Below are positions 8,309 to 15,034 of a DNA stretch of 41,430 nucleotides, piece after piece (position 1 is the first letter of the stretch; every line of letters begins with the position of its first letter). Origin of the DNA: JADGGM01 sp027307005. GTDB lineage: Bacteria > Gemmatimonadota > Gemmatimonadetes > Gemmatimonadales > Gemmatimonadaceae. The stretch lies in the NCBI GenBank assembly GCA_035455745.1, contig DATIEP010000079.1:1-41430 (forward strand), given 5' to 3'. The notes below the pieces were generated by a model that had not been told where the DNA came from, searched no databases, and saw only the letters and a program-made list of their open reading frames with translations. The position numbers and the translations under genes were made by a program.

Positions 8309-9648
8309 GCTGCGCTTTCGTCCGGCCCGTCGGCGCCGCCACCGGCGCCGCTCTCCCCGCCCTCTTCCGTGGTCAGCTCGTCGATCATCGCCATGATCCG
8401 ATCCGCTTCCTCCGGAGCAATGCCAGGCAGCCTCAGAAAATCTTCCCGCTCGAGATCGATGATGTCGTTGAGCGTCCGATAGCCGGCATCTTCGAGCACC
8501 GCCACCGTTGCCGGTCCGAGTCCCTCGATTTCGGACAGTTTCACGTCGGCCGCTTCGCTCTCCTCCGGCAAGGGCTGGAAGAGCGGCGCTTCGCCACCGC
8601 GCTCGAGCCACTCGCGGCTGGAATAGAGATCGATCTTCCACCCCGTGAGCTCCGACGCCAGACGCACGTTCTGTCCGTTGCGGCCAATGGCGAGCGACAG
8701 CTGATCTTCGTCCACCACCGCCTGGATCGCGCGGCCCGCGGGATCGCTGAACACGCGAGCCACGCGCGCCGGCGCGAGCGCCATCTTCGCGAACCGCTCG
8801 GGATCGGACGACCACGGCACGATGTCGATTTTCTCTCCGCCTAACTCGTTCACGACCGCCTGCACGCGCGAGCCCTTGAGGCCGACGCACGCGCCGACCG
8901 GATCGATGGAATCGTCGCGCGAGAACACCGCGATCTTCGTGCGGCTGCCCACTTCGCGCGCCACGGCGCGAATCTCGACGATGCCCTGCTGAATTTCAGG
9001 CACCTCGAGACGGAAGAGCGCCTTCACGAACAACCCGTCAGCGCGCGTGAGGATCAGCCGCGGCCCTTTGGGCGTTTCCTCGATGCGCTTGAGCACCGCG
9101 CGCATCGGCTCGCCCTGATGATAGTGCTCGCGATGATTCTGCTCGCGGTACGGAACGATCGCCTCTGCCTCGCGAAACTTGTTGAGCATGATCACGAGCT
9201 TGCCGCGCTCGATTTGCTGCACTTCGCCCGAGAGCAAGTCGCCCACCCGACCGGAGAACTCGTCGCGAATCCGCGTGCGCTCGCGCTCGCGCACGCGCTG
9301 GATGATCCGCTGCTTCGCCGCCTGCGCCGCCGTGCGTCCGAACTCCGCGAACTCGATGGGCTCCTCGAGCTGGTCGCCCGCTTCGAAGCCTTCGTCGTAA
9401 ATGCGCGCCTCTTCCACCGAGATCTCGCGACTCGGATCCGTCACTGCGTCGACCACCGATCGAAGGCGAATGATCCGGATCTCGCCCTTCGCTTCATCGA
9501 TCGACACCTCCGCCTGCACCGTTGGGCCGTACTTCTTCGCGAGTGCGGCAAAGATGCCGTCCTGGAGCAGCGCGTGCAGCTCGGACCGATCGAGCTGCTT
9601 CGTGTTGCTCACCTCGCGGATCGCACTCAGGATGTCGTCGGACGCCAT
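8305..9648 (-). CDS. nusA: Transcription termination/antitermination factor NusA
   Basis: NusA (447 aa) binds RNA polymerase and nascent RNA and modulates pausing, termination and antitermination. Order of parts: an N-terminal RNAP-binding domain (ILSAIREVSNTKQLDRSEL), an S1 domain with GEVQQIERGKLVIML near the centre, then two KH domains (VGLKGSRVQAVVNELGGEKI and LAIGRNGQNVRLASELTGW), and a C-terminal helix-hairpin-helix region (IEGLGPATVAVLEDAGYRTL). The ATG at 9648 has an AGAGAGG Shine-Dalgarno eight bases upstream, better than the TTG at 9666. The stop is fused to the next start (GTGA). NusA regulates its own operon in several bacteria, which is relevant to the leader hairpin upstream of rimP. 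Confidence 0.96.
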   Translation of the reverse strand: MASDDILSAIREVSNTKQLDRSELHALLQDGIFAALAKKYGPTVQAEVSIDEAKGEIRIIRLRSVVDAVTDPSREISVEEARIYDEGFEAGDQLEEPIEFAEFGRTAAQAAKQRIIQRVRERERTRIRDEFSGRVGDLLSGEVQQIERGKLVIMLNKFREAEAIVPYREQNHREHYHQGEPMRAVLKRIEETPKGPRLILTRADGLFVKALFRLEVPEIQQGIVEIRAVAREVGSRTKIAVFSRDDSIDPVGACVGLKGSRVQAVVNELGGEKIDIVPWSSDPERFAKMALAPARVARVFSDPAGRAIQAVVDEDQLSLAIGRNGQNVRLASELTGWKIDLYSSREWLERGGEAPLFQPLPEESEAADVKLSEIEGLGPATVAVLEDAGYRTLNDIIDLEREDFLRLPGIAPEEADRIMAMIDELTTEEGGESGAGGGADGPDESAA

Positions 9649-9666
9649 CGCGACTGCCTCTCTCAA

Positions 9667-10131
9667 TTACCAGTGAAACGCCAACCGCGCGTCCTTCACG
9701 TCGGCCAGCGCAACGCGCTGTTCGTGGCCACGCTCGTCGCGGAGCACCACGATCTCCGCACCCGGCTCCCCTGCGACGGCAAGGATTTCAACCTCCTCTC
9801 GTCCGTTGAGCGCCGGGCTCGACACACTCGCCCTGCGCCCAACGAACCGATGCCAATCGGCTGCGTGTCTCAACCGCCGCTCGAGACCCGGTGACGACAC
9901 CTCGAGCGTGTACCGCTCGCCCAAGGAGCCATCTTCGTCCAACTTCGCCTCGACCGCGCGCGAGACGGCCGCGCAGTCGTCAACCGTCACCGTACCGCCA
10001 TCCAATCGATCAATCCGGATCTGCACCGTGGGACGTGCGCGCGTACCTCCGATTCGAAGCTCGAAGAGCTCGAATCCGAGCGCTTCGACTCGAGTCGAAA
10101 TCAACTGCTCCAACGCGCCAGTCTCGATCAT
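9667..10131 (-). CDS. rimP: Ribosome maturation factor RimP
   Basis: RimP (154 aa) assists 30S assembly, notably formation of the central pseudoknot region. The N-terminal domain reads LISTRVEALGFELFELRIGG and continues with VQIRIDRLDGGTVTVDDCAAVSRAVEAKLDE. The signature YTLEVSSPGLERRL is the most conserved RimP motif. The C-terminal Sm-like domain follows. The ATG at 10131 sits only about 17 bases after the T-run of a hairpin on the same strand, and no good Shine-Dalgarno is visible between them. It is the first gene of a cluster that goes on to nusA and infB. Confidence 0.94.
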   Translation of the reverse strand: MIETGALEQLISTRVEALGFELFELRIGGTRARPTVQIRIDRLDGGTVTVDDCAAVSRAVEAKLDEDGSLGERYTLEVSSPGLERRLRHAADWHRFVGRRASVSSPALNGREEVEILAVAGEPGAEIVVLRDERGHEQRVALADVKDARLAFHW

Positions 10132-10147
10132 CGCAGGTCACAATAAC

Positions 10148-10177
10148 AAAAAAATGTGGGGCGTCATCCCCACATTT
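10148..10177 (-). terminator. Intrinsic-terminator-like hairpin in the rimP leader (candidate attenuator)
   Basis: On the minus strand a perfect 10-bp stem (AAATGTGGGG with CCCCACATTT, 10152-10161 with 10168-10177) closes a six-base loop and runs into a T-tract of seven (10148-10154). This is a canonical Rho-independent terminator read toward rimP. It lies about 30 bases after the predicted transcription start and 17 bases before the rimP ATG, so the operon can only be expressed by reading through it. A second hairpin (CCCGGC with GCCGGG, 10181-10201) precedes it in the same leader. The attenuation role is inferred; the structure and T-run are directly visible. Confidence 0.75.
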
Positions 10178-10213
10178 CCGCCCGGCGCTCCAGGTGCCGG
10201 GGAACCGTAAGTA

Positions 10214-10242
10214 ATTATAGAATTGGAGTTAGGTGGAGTCAA
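10214..10242 (-). promoter_or_regulatory. Near-consensus sigma70-type promoter of the rimP-nusA-infB operon
   Basis: Read on the minus strand, TTGACT (10242-10237), a 17-base spacer and a perfect TATAAT (10219-10214) form a nearly ideal housekeeping promoter. The surroundings are AT-rich in an otherwise very GC-rich window. The predicted start of transcription is near 10207, giving a leader of about 76 bases before rimP that contains two hairpins. Confidence 0.85.
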
Positions 10243-10456
10243 GCCGCGTCCGGATACCCGACGCGCACCGTGTCGCGTCAGCGTGGTGACCCGCGTGGTG
10301 GGCGTCCTCGCTCTGGGGACACAGATTGAGCGGATAAGAGCACGGACAACGGCACGGATCGGTCAGCGAGCCTCCCACCACGCGTGTCGTCGTGACCGAC
10401 GAGTCGCAGCACGCTACTGCTGGCAAGGTGTACGTCTACTCGGATCCGAGCCCAGA
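10243..10456. other. Intergenic stretch between pgeF and the rimP promoter
   Basis: This 214-base stretch separates the end of pgeF from the rimP promoter. I see no convincing open frame, tRNA or strong T-tailed hairpin. Short open frames run through it on both strands, but they lack family resemblance. It may hold upstream promoter or regulator sites for the rimP operon. Confidence 0.5.
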
Positions 10457-11170
10457 TCAGACTTCGTCCCGAGGCGCCACCATCACGGCGAGCATGCGGC
10501 CGGCGTCGCCGGCGCGGTGGGAGAAGAACCGGTCGTTGTCGCAGCCCGTGCAGAATTCGCTCACTGAGACGTGCGTGATGCCGGCCTCCCGCGCCTGCCG
10601 CGCGAGAATCGCACGGAGATCGACGCACCTGGCCGCGCTCGCGCTCTGTCCGGTGAGCTGCGTGTACACGTCGGGTCCGACCTCGTAGCAGCGTCCGCAA
10701 ATGGACGGGCCCAGGTGCACGCGCAGATCCCGCGCACTGAGCCCCGCGCGCACGAGCTCGGCCACACCGCGGTCGAGGATCCGAGCCGCGGTTCCGCGCC
10801 ATCCCGCGTGCAGCAGCGCACACGCGCCGCTCGGATGCGCGACGAACACCGGCACGCAGTCGGCCACGGTGATCGCGAGCGCGGTGCCGGACTCGGGCGC
10901 GACATGTCCGTCCACGGCATCCACGCGCAGCCATCCCTCCCACGTTAGGCGATGCACGAGCACGCGATTGCCGTGCACCTGCCGCGACGTGGCCAGCCGC
11001 GTGCTGTACGCGCGCAGCTCGTCGACCAGCGACCACCAGCGCGCCATCACGTCGCCCACCGGGTCGCGACCCGCGGTACCGTACGTGCCCGCTTCACGCG
11101 TCGTCGTGAACGCGATCACGCCGAGACCGGCGAGATCGCCCACATCTTCACGTGGGACGTCGAGACTCAC
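10457..11170 (-). CDS. pgeF: PgeF/YfiH family polyphenol oxidase-type protein (DUF152)
   Basis: A 237-residue member of the YfiH/PgeF (DUF152, laccase-domain) family. Characterised members include purine nucleoside phosphorylase/adenosine deaminase-type enzymes and, in E. coli, a protein that prevents or removes misincorporated L-Ser in peptidoglycan. Visible family motifs are SRQVHGNRV, ITVADCVPVFVA, LLHAGWRGTAARI and LGPSICGRCYEVG, which contribute the metal-binding His and Cys residues. The GTG start overlaps the murA stop (GTGA), so it is coupled to a peptidoglycan-precursor gene, which fits a cell-wall quality-control role. The substrate cannot be read from sequence. Confidence 0.88.
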   Translation of the reverse strand: MSLDVPREDVGDLAGLGVIAFTTTREAGTYGTAGRDPVGDVMARWWSLVDELRAYSTRLATSRQVHGNRVLVHRLTWEGWLRVDAVDGHVAPESGTALAITVADCVPVFVAHPSGACALLHAGWRGTAARILDRGVAELVRAGLSARDLRVHLGPSICGRCYEVGPDVYTQLTGQSASAARCVDLRAILARQAREAGITHVSVSEFCTGCDNDRFFSHRAGDAGRMLAVMVAPRDEV

Positions 11171-12453
11171 GACTTGGTGTCATCCACCCGCGTGATCTTT
11201 GCGCCGAGTCCGCGGAGCCGCTCATCGATGCGCTCGTACCCGCGCTCGATCTGCCCAACGTTGTTGATCGTGCTCGTCCCATCGGCGCACAGCGCCGCGA
11301 GAAGAATCGCCATGCCCGCACGAATGTCCGGCGACTCCACGATCGCGCCGCGCAAGCGGGAGGGTCCGGCCACGAGCGCGCGATGCGGGTCGCACAACAC
11401 GATGCGCGCGCCCATGGCAATCAACTTGTCGACAAAGAACATGCGCGACTCGAACATCTTTTCGTGCATCAGGATGAGCCCGTTGCACTGCGTCGCGGCG
11501 ACGATCGCAATCGACATGAGGTCCGCCGGGAATGCGGGCCACGGTTGATCCTCGAGCTTGGGCACGTGTCCGCCGAGATCCGGGCGAATTTCGCGCGCCT
11601 GGTCGGCCCGGATCACGAGCGTGTCACCCTCGCACTCGCACCCGATGCCGAGTCGCTCGAATCCCATCCGGATCGCGCGCAGGTGCTCGACGCCCGCGTG
11701 CTCCACGTGCAGCTCCGAGTTCGTCACCGCCGCGAGCCCGATGAACGAACCGACCTCGATGTGATCGGGACCGATCCGGTGCGTCGCGCCGCGCAGGGTG
11801 CGTCCGCCTTCGATGGTCATGCAGTTGGTCCCGATCCCGTCGATGTTCGCACCGAGCGCGACGAGAAACTGCGCGAGATCCTGCACGTGCGGCTCGCTCG
11901 CGGCGTTGCGTAAAATGGTCGTGCCTTTCGCGGCAACGGCCGCCATGAGCGCGTTCTCGGTGGCCGTGACGCTCGGCTCGTCGAGAAAGACGTCGGCGCC
12001 CCGAAGGCCGGCGGTGCGCAATTCGTACGAGTTGTCGACGTGATACGTCGCGCCCAACTGCTCGAAGGCGAGAAAGTGCGTATCGACGCGGCGGCGACCG
12101 ATCACATCGCCGCCCGGCGGCGGCAGCGTGACCGAGCCGCATCGCGCGAGCAGCGGGCCGGCCAGGAGAATCGACGCGCGAATGCGCGCGGACAAGCGCG
12201 AGTCGAGTGCCGTTGCGCGCACTTCTCGCGCGTGGATGGCCAAAGTATTGCGGGCGGACCACGTGATGCTCACGCCGAGCGTGCTCACGAGCTCCACGAG
12301 CGTTTCGACATCGCGAATCCGGGGCACGTTTTCGAGCGTGACCGGCTGCTCGGTGAGCAGCGCCGCGGCGATGATGGGGAGTGCGGCGTTCTTGTTGCCC
12401 GATGGGCGAATGGTGCCGCTTAAGCGACGAGAGCCTTCGACGACGAATTGCAT
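11167..12453 (-). CDS. murA: UDP-N-acetylglucosamine 1-carboxyvinyltransferase MurA (Asp in place of active-site Cys)
   Basis: MurA (428 aa) transfers enolpyruvate from PEP to UDP-GlcNAc, the first committed step of peptidoglycan synthesis in the cytosol. Conserved parts are SGNKNAALP near residue 20 (Lys21), the mobile loop around residues 110-125, WPAFPADLMS (the usual catalytic Asp) and the C-terminal QIERGYERIDERL. In the mobile loop the sequence is PPGGDVIGRRRVD: Asp116 occupies the place of the Cys that fosfomycin alkylates in most bacteria. Known Asp-type MurAs (for example in Mycobacterium and Chlamydia) are active and fosfomycin-resistant. The ATG at 12453 is chosen because the longer frame adds non-homologous residues. 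A possible TTGACT -35 for this gene lies at 12519-12524 in the shared dyad. Confidence 0.95.
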   Translation of the reverse strand: MQFVVEGSRRLSGTIRPSGNKNAALPIIAAALLTEQPVTLENVPRIRDVETLVELVSTLGVSITWSARNTLAIHAREVRATALDSRLSARIRASILLAGPLLARCGSVTLPPPGGDVIGRRRVDTHFLAFEQLGATYHVDNSYELRTAGLRGADVFLDEPSVTATENALMAAVAAKGTTILRNAASEPHVQDLAQFLVALGANIDGIGTNCMTIEGGRTLRGATHRIGPDHIEVGSFIGLAAVTNSELHVEHAGVEHLRAIRMGFERLGIGCECEGDTLVIRADQAREIRPDLGGHVPKLEDQPWPAFPADLMSIAIVAATQCNGLILMHEKMFESRMFFVDKLIAMGARIVLCDPHRALVAGPSRLRGAIVESPDIRAGMAILLAALCADGTSTINNVGQIERGYERIDERLRGLGAKITRVDDTKS

Positions 12454-12519
12454 GAGACGAGTGCGAGTGACGACGACTGGCGGTAGCGCCGCGAACGATG
12501 GACCGTGCCGAGCGTGGAA

Positions 12520-12537
12520 GTCAAGCAACTGCTTGAC
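12520..12537. promoter_or_regulatory. Dyad spanning both divergent -35 boxes (murA / P-II-like gene)
   Basis: The 18-base sequence GTCAAGCAACTGCTTGAC is a perfect 8-bp inverted repeat around an AC centre. Its right arm contributes most of the plus-strand -35 (TTGACA, 12533-12538). Its left arm, read on the minus strand, contributes a TTGACT -35 for murA (12519-12524), whose -10 is weak. It could be an operator or simply two back-to-back -35 boxes. Confidence 0.5.
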
Positions 12538-12561
12538 ACTCCGTCGCGCGAGCCCTACGCT
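12533..12561 (+). promoter_or_regulatory. Promoter of the P-II-like gene
   Basis: A perfect -35 TTGACA (12533-12538), a 17-base spacer and TACGCT (12556-12561, matching the TAnnnT core) predict a start of transcription near 12568. That is about 18 bases before the ATG at 12586. Confidence 0.6.
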
Positions 12562-12585
12562 ACGCTCCTCACCCCGGTCTCGCCC

Positions 12586-12927
12586 ATGCAGCTACTCGTC
12601 GCCGTGATCAATCACGTAGAACAAGTCGACGACATCCTGGCGGGATTCGTCGAGCTTGGCATCACGGGTGCGACCGTCGTGAACAGCGAAGGGATGGGAC
12701 ACGTGCTGACTCAGGACGTCCCGATCTTCGCGGGCCTGCGCTCGTTGACGACGCGGTCGCGGCCGAGCAACCAGATGCTCCTCAGCGTGATCGTGGAGGA
12801 GAAAGTGGATGCGGCGATCGCGCTCATTCAGGAAGTTTGCGGCAGCTTGACGGTGCCGGGCGCGGGCATCGTGTTCACGCTTCCGATCGAGCGAGTGGTA
12901 GGGCTTGCCTCCGAGCTCGACGCATAG
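12586..12927 (+). CDS. P-II-like (GlnB-superfamily) small protein
   Basis: A 113-residue protein with the pattern of the nitrogen regulatory P-II superfamily. It begins QLLVAVINHVEQVDDILAGF, continues with GITGATVVNSEGMGH, and has a T-loop-like region (DVPIFAGLRSLTTRSRPSN). The C-terminal part, EEKVDAAIALIQEVCG and PGAGIVFTLPIERVVGL, resembles the P-II C-loop. Classical P-II proteins sense 2-oxoglutarate and ATP/ADP and regulate nitrogen metabolism, but the T-loop here lacks the canonical uridylylated Tyr context, so the ligand and partner are unknown. No ammonium transporter or glutamine synthetase gene lies nearby. It is the first gene after a good promoter and is followed by envelope-type proteins. 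Confidence 0.75.
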   Translation: MQLLVAVINHVEQVDDILAGFVELGITGATVVNSEGMGHVLTQDVPIFAGLRSLTTRSRPSNQMLLSVIVEEKVDAAIALIQEVCGSLTVPGAGIVFTLPIERVVGLASELDA

Positions 12928-12990
12928 GCGGCACGCGGGCGCTGTGCGAGAGGAGCGTAGCTGGCAGACACGACATTCGGCATACGAACC

Positions 12991-13689
12991 ATGGTCATGG
13001 TATTGAGCTTGCGGGAACCGATTGCAGTGGCGGCGTGGCTGGTGCAGGCCGCGGGAGCGGGTGCGCTTCCGGATACGATCGTCACGAAGCAGGTGGTTCT
13101 CTCGACGGGGCCGCTCGGCGTCGTGACGGCGATCGCGAACGTGCTGGTGTGCATCGCGGTGATCGTGCTGGCGGCGATGCTGGTGCCGGCCGCGTTGGCG
13201 TTCCGCCGGACGACGGAAAAGGCGAGCGCGCTGCTCGATCGGATGGGCCGGGAACTGTCGCCGCTCGTCGGACGCGCCACCAACATTTCCGACGCCGTCG
13301 AATCCATTTCGAGCACCGTCCGCGGCGACGTCGAAGAATTGAGCCGCACGGTGCGATACGTTTCGGAGCGGGCCAAGCTGGGCGTCGAGGGCGTGGAGCA
13401 GCGGGTGGGCGAGTGGAACACGCTGCTGAACATTGCCCAGCGCGAGCTCGAGCAGGCGGTGGTGTCCACCGCGGCGACGTTGCAAGGCGTGCAAGCGGGA
13501 GTCTCTGCGTTAGGCGGAGCGTCATCGGCGCGCACGCGCCGCGTGCGTCGCGAACGGGACGCGCGCGATCACGATCGCGATCACGATGAGGAGCTGGAAC
13601 ATGACCATCGAGATGAAGCACGGAATGCCGAGCGTGCTGCGCCGCCGCGGCCGAAAATCCGGCGGACTCCGGCGCCGCGGCCGGAGTGA
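12991..13689 (+). CDS. DUF948-like membrane-anchored coiled-coil protein
   Basis: This 232-residue protein has one strong membrane helix (VTAIANVLVCIAVIVLAAMLVP) followed by a long helical region (KASALLDRMGRELSPLVGRATNISDAVE) of the DUF948/YtxG type, and an Arg/Glu/Asp-rich low-complexity tail. The family is of unknown function and is often beside YtxH, as here. The start is uncertain: the ATGs at 12991 and 12997 lack a Shine-Dalgarno, whereas an in-frame CTG at 12961 lies five bases after AGAGGAG. The last 89 bases overlap the next gene in another frame, so the odd charged tail is partly a by-product of overprinting. Confidence 0.65.
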   Translation: MVMVLSLREPIAVAAWLVQAAGAGALPDTIVTKQVVLSTGPLGVVTAIANVLVCIAVIVLAAMLVPAALAFRRTTEKASALLDRMGRELSPLVGRATNISDAVESISSTVRGDVEELSRTVRYVSERAKLGVEGVEQRVGEWNTLLNIAQRELEQAVVSTAATLQGVQAGVSALGGASSARTRRVRRERDARDHDRDHDEELEHDHRDEARNAERAAPPRPKIRRTPAPRPE

Positions 13690-14032
13690 GCTGTCGGGCG
13701 ACCTGCTGCTCGCCGTCGGCGTCGGGCTTGCGTTAGGCGCCGGCATGGCCCTGGTGGCGCGCGAGCGCGCGCGCCGTCGCCGCCCCATGGCGCGCCTGGA
13801 GCGCTTTGCCCAGCGCGGCGTCACGGAAGCGCGCCGGCTGCGCGACCGCGGCGCCAAGTGGGCCGCCGACCGCGGCGACGCGCTGCGCGACGGCATCCCC
13901 GTGGACGAGATCGGCGATTCGGTTGCCGAATACCTCGAGTCCGCGCGTGAGTCCATCGACGCCGCCGTCAATCGCGAGATACGCGACCTCCGGAAGGCGA
14001 TTCGCCGCCAGCGGAAACGCCTTGGCGTCTGA
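13601..14032 (+). CDS. YtxH-like small membrane protein
   Basis: A 143-residue protein with a basic N-terminus, one glycine-rich membrane helix (DLLLAVGVGLALGAGMALVA) and a long charged helical tail. This is the architecture of the YtxH/gas-vesicle-like family of unknown function. The ATG at 13601 is well supported by GAGGAG seven bases upstream. It starts inside the DUF948-like gene, an 89-base same-strand overlap in a different frame. Co-location with DUF948 is seen in other bacteria and suggests a shared envelope or stress role; that role is inferred. Confidence 0.65.
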   Translation: MTIEMKHGMPSVLRRRGRKSGGLRRRGRSELSGDLLLAVGVGLALGAGMALVARERARRRRPMARLERFAQRGVTEARRLRDRGAKWAADRGDALRDGIPVDEIGDSVAEYLESARESIDAAVNREIRDLRKAIRRQRKRLGV

Positions 14033-14047
14033 GCTCGTCCTCCGCGG

Positions 14048-15034
14048 ATGAGAACGTTCGCGGCACTCGTCCGGACGTGGCTGCGCTGCGCCGTTAGACG
14101 TCCGCCGGCATGGCTGCTGGTGGCGTGCGGCGCGCTCGCAATCGTGTGCGGCCTCGTGTTCCTTCCGGCCACGAGCTACGCGTGGACGCCCGGAACCCAC
14201 GTCTTCCTCGGCCAGGCGGTGCTCGGCGCGCTCGCGCAGCTGCCGGCGGCGGTCGCGGATACGCTCCGCGCGTTCCCGTACGAGTTTCTGTACGGATCGA
14301 TCGCGGCCGATACGAGCATCGCCAAGAAGTACGCCCCCGTTGGGCGCCATTGCCACTCGTGGACCGTGGGCTTCGAGATCCTCGACCGCGCGAGCGACGA
14401 AGCGCTGCGCAGCTTCGGCATGGGCTATCTCGCCCACCTGGCGGCGGATACGGTGGCGCACAATTACTTCGTGCCGCGCTACCTGATCATCGCATCGCGC
14501 ACCACCGGGTTAGGCCACAGCTACTGGGAAAGCCGCTTCGAGACGCACCTCGGCCCCGCCTACCCGCGGCAGGCGCGCGAGCTCATCGTGCGCGACCATA
14601 CGCCCGCCGACGCGCATCTGGATCGCATTCTCAGTCCGACCATCTTCAGCACGCAAACCAACCGGCGGATCTTTCGCGGGATGGTCTACGTCACCGACAC
14701 CGAATCGTGGCAGCGCATCTTCCATCTCGCCGCCGAGAACAGCCGCTGGGATCTCGGGACGCCGGAGGTCGTGCGCTACATGGAGCGCAGCTACGACTAC
14801 GTGATCGATTTGCTGAGCCGTCTCGATCACTCGGAGCCGTACGCGCTCGACCCGTCGGGGGACGAAGCGCTGCGATTGGCGAAGCAGGTGCGGCGGCAGG
14901 CGCGGCTGAGCCGCGTCGAGTTTCACGTGGCCGAAGAGGCGGGACGGCACTTCGGGATGCCGAACACGGAGCTGGACTACGCGTCGCGTCTGAGCGCGCC
15001 GATCTATCCGCCGGCGCGCTCCGACAGCAACTGA
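14048..15034 (+). CDS. Secreted zinc-dependent phospholipase C-like protein
   Basis: A 328-residue exported protein of the zinc-dependent phospholipase C / P1-nuclease-like fold. A hydrophobic segment ends in SYA just before Trp46, so signal peptidase would leave a mature N-terminal Trp, the residue whose amino group binds zinc in Bacillus phospholipase C. Further ligand-like residues follow the family spacing: His51, Asp88, His101/His103, then GYLAHLAADTVAHNYF with His130, Asp134 and His138, and GHSYWE with His157 and Glu161. The substrate is not readable; phosphodiester cleavage is the family activity. The last 31 bases overlap the end of gatB on the opposite strand. ATG at 14048 is 15 bases after the YtxH-like stop. 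Confidence 0.8.
   Translation: MRTFAALVRTWLRCAVRRPPAWLLVACGALAIVCGLVFLPATSYAWTPGTHVFLGQAVLGALAQLPAAVADTLRAFPYEFLYGSIAADTSIAKKYAPVGRHCHSWTVGFEILDRASDEALRSFGMGYLAHLAADTVAHNYFVPRYLIIASRTTGLGHSYWESRFETHLGPAYPRQARELIVRDHTPADAHLDRILSPTIFSTQTNRRIFRGMVYVTDTESWQRIFHLAAENSRWDLGTPEVVRYMERSYDYVIDLLSRLDHSEPYALDPSGDEALRLAKQVRRQARLSRVEFHVAEEAGRHFGMPNTELDYASRLSAPIYPPARSDSN

Noticed and set aside
7958..8890. Extended 310-codon version of the L7Ae-like gene
   Set aside because: The upstream part is antiframe within nusA; the GTG at 8308, fused to the nusA stop, fits the family length.
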